In this document: positions 58,201-64,000 of the stretch, piece after piece | Layout: every line of letters begins with the position of its first letter | Numbering within the stretch: the first letter of the stretch is position 1 | Program-made: the position numbers and the translations under genes | The notes under the pieces: generated by a model | What the model saw: the letters and a program-made list of their open reading frames with translations, nothing else | Told to the model about the DNA's origin: nothing | The model's database searches: none | Assembly (NCBI GenBank): GCA_963930775.1 | Contig: OZ005696.1 | Location: forward strand, 7,688,001-7,752,000 | Direction: 5' to 3' | Source: Cliona cf. orientalis | Taxonomy: Eukaryota > Porifera > Demospongiae > Clionaida > Clionaidae | DNA length: 64,000 bases

Positions 58201-60702
58201 CAGGTAGGCATGTGTGGGCCTTGAGGGACCTGCAGAAGCCCAACACGAGAAGACGGGGATGTAAACAATTATAGGAAGCCATGGCTAAAGGTCAAGGTAC
58301 ACTGAGCTGAGCTGAGCTACACACGTATTCGTTAGGAATTTTGTAAGAAAGTGATTATCATAGGGTAACCCTACCATGCGTAAGTATGTACATGTAGGTG
58401 TATGTAAACAAGTACTATATATGCATAATTATGCTTAAGTATAGGGTATGTCCTATAACGATGATTCTTAGACTCCTCCATTCAGAAAACGATGCAAGCA
58501 GGTGGTGCGTGCTTGATGCAGCGCAAACTCTAGGATATATAGTCCACGACAGCTTGCACATTATTATCATTCTGAATCAGGTACAGGCCTTTGAAATTGA
58601 ACGGGCGGGCACTCTATCATGAGTAAGCAGCTGTAAACAATTAAATACACAGCAGCCAGCGCATGGCAAGCAAGAGGGAGAAGGAGGCCAGGAGTCGAGG
58701 GAGTGTAGCTACCTCAGGTATGTACGCATGTACCTAGCCAGCTACGGCATCGATGAAATTCAATTGATTATCACAGGGGCACCCTAGTCTTGTGCAGGTG
58801 CACCCACTAATGGACTAAAAAGGGTTGAAGTGTGTAACACCCACTCAGAGGTTAACTTCAAACGTTTAGTTACTTAGGACCCCCAACCAGATGACCTAGT
58901 GATGTCCACAACTGCTCCACTTGTAAGAGGTTCGTAAAAACAAGGAGAGCTAGTGACATCATCAGAGCTAATTGTGGGTAGATAAGCCAGAGGGAGAGTG
59001 AATGAATATCCACATCAATTCAATCAACTACTTGAACTCAATAGTACTGTGTACTGCTGGCCTGTGTCAACAATATCCAACATTTATTAGGAGTGCACCC
59101 TCCAAGAAGGATGAAAAAACCCCAATAATAGGGCCACCAGTATTCATTGGTAGAGTGCATATCGGTGATGGGCAGCTGATACACCAGAGGTCAAGTTAGG
59201 CCCTTAATATGGAGATATTCATAGCTCTAGATCTATAGAACGCTTACCTACTATCTCATCAGCTGGCTAATGGGTACACGAACTCAGCCAGAATCCCAAA
59301 TTTAATTTCCTATCAAAGATCCAGATCTAGAGCAGCTATATTATATAGGAGCTGAGGATGAAGTCAATTGGTTGGTGGAATGGAAACTGCTTTAGATCTA
59401 CTTTTAGCCCAGAGCTAGTGAGTCACTTAAACTACATGATAGATCATTGCGTTATATCAGCAATTAAGTTCTTCATCCCATCATCTCTCTCCCTCCCTCT
59501 CCCTCTCTCCTTCTCCCTCTCTTAGTGACACTTCATGTTTACCCCAACAGGATGGAGTTCTAGTTAGGGTAGAAAAGAAAATTAATTTTTATATCCCACA
59601 TCCTCAAGAATTGCTACTGTGTCAACAGCTAAGGCTAGAGAGGGCAAAAGTGCACAGTGGTACAATCATATTCACAAGTGGAGGAATGCCATCAATTGCC
59701 ATGCCATTCAACCAAACCAGAGGACAATTCCAGGGGGCAGAGTACAGCAGGAAACCATGCACACAACATCCTTTGAAGACAGCATGCATGTTCAGCGGAG
59801 CATCCATCCTGCACACTCCTAAATCTACACTAAGGACACATGCAGTAGAAAAAGACGACATTCCAGCATGCGGTATTATCAATACATCCCCTACATACAC
59901 AATACTTAACATACCTACGTACGTACATATGTGCATATTACCTCATTACTCACGGTTAATTAACCTATCCAGCAAATAATGTTTAGACGGACACACACAT
60001 CAATTTTATCAACATTCCATAGCAACACCAAAGTAGGCGCTCACTGTTATAGTATACTTGTATACTTGTACATACACACATACATACACACATACATACA
60101 CAAATACGTTCTGATAAATTTCTACTCATGCTTATGCTACGTACGTATGCACCCCAGTAATAATAGTTCTTGCAACTATGCATCTTATTGGCCCATGATC
60201 CCCTTTCATCATTGGCCTACCTTATAGTCATCCACCCCTCTGAGTAGCCAGCAATTTGCCAGTACAATTATTATTATATTGTTTGCTGGGCAATGTACGT
60301 GTACTATTATTCTACTATCAAGGTGCTTACCATCAGAGCCTGTTTTGCAGCGTCGGCATTCTCCTGTCGCCCGGTGATGAGAATGATGCTACGAGGATCG
60401 ACAACAGCAGGAGCGGCGGCGCTAGGTTCCTCACTTCCTGGTCCACCACCATTATCACCGTTAACGGCAGGGGCGTCCCCATCGGTACTCCCAGTACTAG
60501 CGCCCTTTCCGGAGCCAGCAGCTGCCCCTCCGTTCGGTACCGTGCCGCTCGACACACTGGTGCTGCCTGGTTTTTCGCGGTCAGGGAATTTGATGGAGAC
60601 GTCGTGATCTTGGGTGATGGCCTGGACGTTGGATCCCTTTGGTCCCATGATGCTGCGATGGTGCTTCGGCTCAATAATGCACTCAATGGTTACCTGTGAC
60701 TC
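34579..60702 (-). CDS. HDLBP: Vigilin (HDLBP), C-terminal six exons; 5' part beyond the window
   Basis: Exons 60702-60331, 46273-46136, 45950-45849, 42312-42091, 38228-38016 and 34863-34579 all join in phase 0 and code 443 residues to a TGA. They hold four KH domains with the GxxG loops GPKG, GQKG, GRKG and GARG, then the vigilin tail GFVVSGAPW...DDFPTLG...AQWGPSAF. Order, spacing and tail match the last four KH domains (11-14) of animal vigilin, about one third of the usual protein of some 1,270 residues. Vigilin is an RNA-binding protein found on polysomes and the ER. The first KH has a Gly/Ala/Ser-rich insertion of about 50 residues in its variable loop. Introns range from 185 bases to 14 kb. 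No further KH exon was found at 60703-64000. Confidence 0.93.
34880..34945. repeat. Pure (GA)n microsatellite next to the last vigilin acceptor
   Basis: About 65 uninterrupted bases of GA on the plus strand, that is (TC)n on the vigilin strand. It ends 17 bases from the 3' splice site and so may act as an extreme polypyrimidine tract. Confidence 0.9.
36217..36243. repeat. 27-base G homopolymer
   Basis: Uninterrupted G run on the plus strand (C on the vigilin strand). Its length is likely to be unreliable in assembly. Confidence 0.85.
38016..38228 (-). CDS. HDLBP: Vigilin exon, last KH domain (GARG)
   Basis: 71 codons in phase 0: [20 protein letters not shown] then [20 protein letters not shown] and [18 protein letters not shown]. 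The whole KH fold is contained in one exon. The GxxG loop is GARG, as in the last KH of vigilins. Confidence 0.93.
38229..42090 (-). other. Vigilin intron (3.9 kb)
   Basis: TC-rich sequence on the vigilin strand (plus-strand GA, about 38250-38310) adjoins the acceptor. The rest is AT-rich with many self-complementary words. No nested gene was recognised. Confidence 0.5.
42091..42312 (-). CDS. HDLBP: Vigilin exon, penultimate KH domain (GRKG)
   Basis: 74 codons: [20 protein letters not shown] then [39 protein letters not shown] and IVQEL. One exon encodes one KH domain. The segment [14 protein letters not shown] is highly characteristic of vigilin. Confidence 0.95.
42348..42380. mobile_element. 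Possible fragment of an inverted-repeat element end
   Basis: TACCGTATTTATTCGAATAG followed by AAGCTGCACCC resembles terminal sequence of small DNA elements found in many invertebrate genomes. No partner end was located nearby, so this is tentative. Confidence 0.25.
44191..44475 (+). CDS. HIRAN-domain ORF inside an inverted-repeat element
   Basis: 94 codons from ATG to TGA. Residues 2-62 match the HIRAN fold: [20 protein letters not shown], then [14 protein letters not shown] and [20 protein letters not shown] domains bind single-stranded DNA ends in HLTF/RAD5-type proteins and also occur alone in invertebrate repeats. Here there is no helicase or other partner domain. After residue 62 the sequence drifts (ending GLYRPHPFY), so the C-terminus may be degraded or spliced. 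It lies antisense within a vigilin intron. Expression is unknown. Confidence 0.65.
   Translation: MIRGYHEYQSIWKAEIGENLTCIREPGNVRDPYAVAVTKSESSTIVGHVPRKISPICSLFEKEAVSFENGLLTLQIVHFLFSMPCGLYRPHPFY
44541..44647. mobile_element. 107-bp fold-back MITE, CCGTATAG family
   Basis: Begins TACCGTATAGCGGGAAATTT and ends with its exact complement. The centre GCGGATTCACCCTCATCCGC is nearly palindromic, so almost the whole element can fold into a hairpin. Confidence 0.75.
45579..45601. repeat. 23-base C homopolymer
   Basis: Uninterrupted C run on the plus strand in a vigilin intron. Confidence 0.85.
45849..45950 (-). CDS. HDLBP: Vigilin exon, second half of a KH domain
   Basis: 34 codons: [20 protein letters not shown] then [14 protein letters not shown]. 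It completes the KH begun in the exon at 46136-46273 and adds a charged helix before the next KH. Phase 0 on both sides. Confidence 0.92.
45994..46058. repeat. (CT)n microsatellite in the 185-bp vigilin intron
   Basis: About 65 bases of CT on the plus strand, that is GA on the vigilin strand. With neighbouring imperfect repeats it fills most of the short intron between the two half-KH exons. Confidence 0.9.
46136..46273 (-). CDS. HDLBP: Vigilin exon, first half of a KH domain (GQKG)
   Basis: 46 codons: [20 protein letters not shown] then [20 protein letters not shown] and PSSDKK. The motif [12 protein letters not shown] matches the third-from-last KH of vigilin. The intron that splits this KH lies just before the third beta strand. 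Confidence 0.93.
46301..46331. repeat. (GT)n microsatellite
   Basis: About 30 bases of GT on the plus strand, about 30 bases upstream (in gene sense) of a vigilin acceptor. Confidence 0.85.
47261..47430 (-). pseudogene. Protein-like fragment of unknown family in a vigilin intron
   Basis: One minus-strand frame reads [19 protein letters not shown] then [20 protein letters not shown] and [15 protein letters not shown] before running into a CA/GT repeat. Its composition and hydrophobic periodicity look like folded protein, not chance ORF. I do not recognise the family. It has no clear start. A CATTAGAGTAG acceptor-like site precedes it and a GTGTGT donor-like site follows. It could be a relic of an inserted gene, a nested gene exon or an alternative exon. 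Confidence 0.35.
47743..47945. repeat. GA-rich (GGGA/GAGA)n tract, about 200 bp
   Basis: Imperfect purine repeat with higher-order copies of GTAAGAGGGAGGGAGG. Any reading frames through it are low-complexity and not coding. Confidence 0.85.
49180..49268. repeat. (TC)n microsatellite, about 89 bp
   Basis: The longest uninterrupted TC run in the window, in the 14-kb vigilin intron. Confidence 0.9.
52184..52440. repeat. Degenerate tandem repeats, about 80-90 bp apart
   Basis: Three related blocks begin CTTCACACCTTTTGG (52184), GTTCACACCTTCTTGG (about 52274) and CTTCACATCGTTTTG (about 52352). Each is followed by a GGG...CTACCCA-type block and TAATTA-rich spacer. Confidence 0.5.
53118..53602. 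repeat. Long inverted repeat, arms about 100 bp, spacer about 280 bp
   Basis: The left arm (53118-53218) and right arm (53500-53602) are reverse complements at roughly 85-90 percent by eye. They share GAGTGGGAAAATGCTATTGT, AGAAGCTTGCTTAGA and AAATTTAAT blocks. A direct repeat (TAATTAACACCATGGCCACT) flanks the left arm at about 53076 and 53216. Probably a fold-back element. Confidence 0.7.
60331..60702 (-). CDS. HDLBP: Vigilin exon, KH domain with expanded variable loop (GPKG)
   Basis: 124 codons: [20 protein letters not shown] then [20 protein letters not shown], an insertion of about 50 Gly/Ala/Ser/Asp-rich residues, and [20 protein letters not shown]. Vertebrate vigilin has an insertion at the same place in this KH, so its position is conserved although the sequence is low-complexity. 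Phase 0 at both ends. Confidence 0.93.
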
Positions 60703-61287
60703 CTGTATATGTATGTGTGTGTGTGTATGTGGGGGGGGGGGGGGGGGGAGTATGGGTATATGTGAATCAATGTGCGATATCTACATTCATCGGTCTTTTA
60801 TCTAAAGGCACTACGTATACTGCCACGGTAGAATACAATGAATAATCTTGTTGTGCACTCGTAAACAATACTGAGAAAAGAAACAGTTCCCGGCATTGCC
60901 CTGCATTGTCATAACTACATACACATAGTAGACATGTATGACGTTGCATTATTCATAAGTTAACACCACAAATGCAATCCATATGTAGTAATATTCCCGT
61001 GTCAAAAGTTACGTGAATATGATTTTCTGAGAATTTTAATTAGTGTATCACGAGATATAATGCACATCAATAAAAAAGACAGTGCCACGATCACATCAAG
61101 AGATCTCAACACATTTACTCTTCAAATTTGTCACGAAACAAAGAGGCTATAATTTAAAAGACGTGCTCAAGAAACTACAAAAGTTGTTATATACTACTAC
61201 AGTCGTCATTCCTTCCCGAGAGTGGACAACAGCACTAGTGACAAAAGAAACTGCTACCATATTCCTGAGTGTGACTACTGATTCAAA

Positions 61288-61449
61288 ATGAGCACATCAC
61301 TAGTGAGCGCCTGCACTGGCATTGGCAGTACTATTGGAGGCTTTGCAGGAGCTATCTTTGGTCCGCCAGGTGTAGCCGTAGGAGCCACTGTAGGTGCAGG
61401 TGTTGGGGGAGTTGTTGGCTTGGTAGCAACTGCAGTGACTTCAAGGTAA
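61288..61449 (+). CDS. Small glycine-zipper ORF (53 codons)
   Basis: MSTSLVSACTGIGSTIGGFA is followed by FGPPGVAVGATVGAGVGGVV and GLVATAVTSR, then TAA. Small residues recur every three or four positions, a glycine-zipper pattern able to form membrane-inserted helices. The ATG overlaps the TGA of a preceding 69-codon ORF (61082-61291, ending TTDSK) as ATGA. The final AGGTAACT could also be a splice donor, in which case this would be a 5' or internal exon. Whether it is expressed is unknown. Confidence 0.3.
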   Translation: MSTSLVSACTGIGSTIGGFAGAIFGPPGVAVGATVGAGVGGVVGLVATAVTSR

Positions 61450-62617
61450 CTGAACTGTTATACTACGTATGGACACGGAACTGAAGCATGAGATGAGGGT
61501 TTGCCCTCGACTTTATATACTACATTATATTCTTTTTGTAATTTATGTAGTTGTGCCAAGATACTCTTTAATTGTTCATTTGAACCAAAATTCGAGTTTT
61601 ATATAGCTACCACTCATGTAAAAATACATAATATTATTATATTAATTACTACAAACGCTGGATAATTAAAAATATTAGTCTTCATCAAGATCACATGCAG
61701 AGAGAACATGCTCCTCCTGGTCTGCTGACTCACTGACCAGTACAAACTTAACATTCTATTCATCATGATAATGGTGTCCTCTAAGCACAAGACATACTGG
61801 GAGGGCACAGCTAGCTTGGGTGGAGCCTGCAATTCTGGCCCCACCTCCCGGCTTACCACATCAAAAGAAATCAGTATTAATGGCATATCAGCCCAATATC
61901 TCATTTGTATGCAGACTGGGGAGAATACTGTTTGAGTATTAAGTGGTGTAGCCAAGTAGGGAGAGAGGTAACAGAGGGGGATCTAGTATCACAACAAAAA
62001 CAAGTCTTAGAGGGCGGTGGGGTAAAGGCAATACGTGGTTGGTATGGATTACATCATTATGACATCATTTGTATTGGCACATCTGGGCCACGCAGACATG
62101 GCTGCCAAGGTGAAGTACCCCAACCCCTATACATGCAATGAAGATGGGAGAGAGAGAGAGAGATCGAGAGAGAGATATGGTTTTATTAGCAGGCCACAAA
62201 CTGTACACCATCAACAGTAGCCTGTGTGAAAACCAAATAGCCACACATCTAAAGCAGTTTGGTCAACCAGAACCATTCCCCTGCCAGCCACAAGGCTAGC
62301 CATCGGTCAGCTACACACGTCTCTCCCAAACATTTAATATGATATCAGATTCTGTCATTTAGCCAGCAAGGTATATGGATAACTGGAGGTGGCAATTGTT
62401 GGCAATAAAGGGATTGGGTTTTCAGTAACCATTGGTTGGTAAGAAATTATACGGAATATTTTAGTTTTTAGTTATGGTTTAGCAGAAGAAAATAATATTA
62501 TTTTTAACGATAGCTGAGCCTGCTACATACAAATATGTATATGCATGCACGTAGTGGTACACGTATGTTTTGACCATGCCACTATAGCGATACACTCACG
62601 ATCTCATATGCTCATAG

Positions 62618-62618
<1 letters not shown>

Positions 62619-62676
<58 letters not shown>

Positions 62677-62723
62677 CCCTCTCTCTCTCTCTCTCCCCCT
62701 CCCTCTCCCTCCCTCTCTCTCTA
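62619..62723. repeat. TC-rich microsatellite, about 100 bp
   Basis: Imperfect (TC)n with CCC interruptions. Confidence 0.85.
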
Positions 62724-63427
62724 ACAGATACACACACTTGTGTTATCTTAAGGTTGATTAGTTACAAATAAGGGCGTAATGAGTTGCATAACAGAGTACA
62801 CTTGGCATGTTTATCATCAGCGTGGGCTTGATAGGACCACGGGGGGAAAAACGGCTCCCAAAACAAAGAAAAATCAACAGAGTGGGAAAAGGGAAAAAAC
62901 TAACAAAGAGAGTGGCGCTAAAAAAACAAACTCTTGGAGGTAATTAACGCAGTGTCATCACGAGAATCGCCATATACGCATACATATGCACACACGTGCA
63001 CAAGCCAACATACGAAGGATCGCCATAACACAATACATTAATTTTTATGCACGTACATCTAATAGCATAATAATATTATATTATTATGTACGTATATTAT
63101 GTGCATAAAGTCAGTAATAATGCTATCATATGCAGATAGAAAGAATGAAAAATGCACATACGTACACCAATGCTCATAATATTATGTTACAGCAGTGTTG
63201 GCTTATAATATTTGGTCTAGAGAGACTAAAGATTATAAATACGTATTTTTATGTTAATACATGGATATAATGTACGTATACATATGCAGCAGTGGATTGA
63301 GACACACGAGTAGCACAGGTGCACCTGGGCAACGTGTCTCGCGGTTTATTCTGTTCTATATAAGCCAGCCGTTAATTGAGGAAATGGAGCAATAACAGCC
63401 ACCCAGTAGCTGCTGCGTACTGCCGTG

Positions 63428-63900
63428 TACGAGTGTGGGGAAAGTATTCGTAAAAAAGCCCACTGCCAATTAAGACATGGATATGAAAATCACAAGTGCA
63501 CAATGTGATTGTGTTATTATAAACTATGAGCAGCTGCTATGCAAATCACAGCTGTGCACAGAGGGCCGGCCGGCCATTATGTATGATAATATTATTATAG
63601 GAGAGAGAGACCCTATAATCCAGGAGATAAATGAAAACCACAAAAAATTACTTTTTAGCATCATACGTATATAGTGATAAAGACACTAATACGTAAGACA
63701 ATCGAGGTTACAAGTTTTATGCCATGAGGAAATTAAAGGGTGACACCTCTCTAATTTCAGCTTGCTAAATCATCGAATGTGGTGATAAGCCATTCAAACT
63801 AGATCGAGTATGTGCAGAAAAGTCCTTTCAGTATGCAAACGACCATTGTATAAAGAGTGCGGGAAATATACGTACACCTGTGAAGCTCAGCAATACTCTG
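63428..63900 (+). pseudogene. Decayed C2H2 zinc-finger-like remnants
   Basis: Three segments in three different frames recall C2H2 fingers and linkers: YECGESIRKKAHCQLRHGYE (from 63428), ECGDKPFKLDRVCAEKSFQY (from 63775) and LYKECGKYTYTCE (from 63846). The D/EKPF and ECGK/EKSF words are typical of tandem zinc fingers, but cysteines and histidines are missing and stops and frame changes intervene. If real, this is a relic of a zinc-finger gene. Confidence 0.35.
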
Positions 63901-64000
63901 GGGAGGTAAAAAAAACCCACCCATCCAACTCAGCAACTGATAACGATAGCTACATACGTAGCTAGAGCATCCTCACAAAGATGATTTTTCGTCAGAGATA

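Larger units (their letters stand above)
46274..60330 (-). other. Vigilin intron of 14 kb
   Basis: The largest intron in the window. It contains a GA-rich tract (47743-47945), a long (TC)n run (49180-49268), a C20 run (49383-49402), degenerate repeats near 52184-52440, a long inverted repeat (53118-53602) and one protein-like fragment on the same strand (47261-47430). I recognise no complete nested gene. Confidence 0.55.
60703..64000. other. Upstream vigilin intron or flank, right end of window
   Basis: No KH-encoding exon was found here on the minus strand. The stretch contains a G run (60731-60748), a glycine-zipper ORF (61288-61449), a TC-rich tract (62619-62723) and zinc-finger-like remnants (63428-63900). 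Confidence 0.45.

Noticed and set aside
59611-59979. 122-codon plus-strand open frame and its antisense
   Set aside because: No domain and no good splice sites; overlapping frames on both strands are equally open, suggesting a chance stop-free stretch.
60703-64000. Further vigilin KH exons expected upstream
   Set aside because: No minus-strand segment with a GxxG loop and KH strands was found, so they probably lie beyond the window.

Overview
The window reads as nuclear DNA of an invertebrate animal, not a prokaryote. Every convincing coding segment is a short exon bounded by GT/AG splice sites with matching phases. An interferon regulatory factor (IRF) gene restricts the source to Metazoa. 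A non-bilaterian host such as a demosponge is plausible from the mix of IRF, Death-like and HIRAN-domain sequence, but that is inference. Most of the DNA is intron or intergenic, AT-rich, and full of GA/TC and GT/CA microsatellites, homopolymer runs and small inverted-repeat elements.

Layout. At 1.3-2.0 kb (minus strand) there is a two-exon Death-domain sequence with an in-frame stop, probably a decayed or truncated gene. From about 3.4 to 26.9 kb (plus strand) there is a gene I do not recognise; its last six exons join in frame and encode about 315 residues, with introns of up to 9.2 kb. It faces the next gene tail to tail. At 28.96-33.05 kb (minus strand) there is a complete five-exon IRF gene of 683 codons, with an N-terminal tryptophan-pentad DNA-binding domain, a Ser/Pro/Gln-rich middle and a C-terminal IRF association domain. 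From 34.58 kb to at least 60.70 kb (minus strand) lie the last six exons of vigilin (HDLBP), coding the four C-terminal KH domains and the conserved tail. The 5' part lies beyond the window.

The accessory content is rich. There is a TA-flanked inverted-repeat family (ends CCGTATAGCGGG) with copies near 7.6, 7.9, 9.6 and 44 kb. The copy at 43.96-44.65 kb carries a HIRAN-domain ORF and has split an older tandem array. A Mutator-like fold-back element at 2.93-3.26 kb has 62-bp terminal repeats and a perfect 9-bp target duplication, and a 54-bp miniature relative lies at 0.42 kb. Other items are a near-perfect 194-bp tandem duplication across a splice donor (22.9 kb), a perfect 21-bp intronic hairpin (23.8 kb), a 53-codon glycine-zipper ORF (61.3 kb), and frame-broken zinc-finger-like remnants (63.4-63.9 kb).

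The three main genes show no evident shared pathway. IRF would be a nuclear transcription factor and vigilin a cytoplasmic or ER-associated multi-KH RNA-binding protein. They are simply neighbours, head to tail, about 1.5 kb apart.
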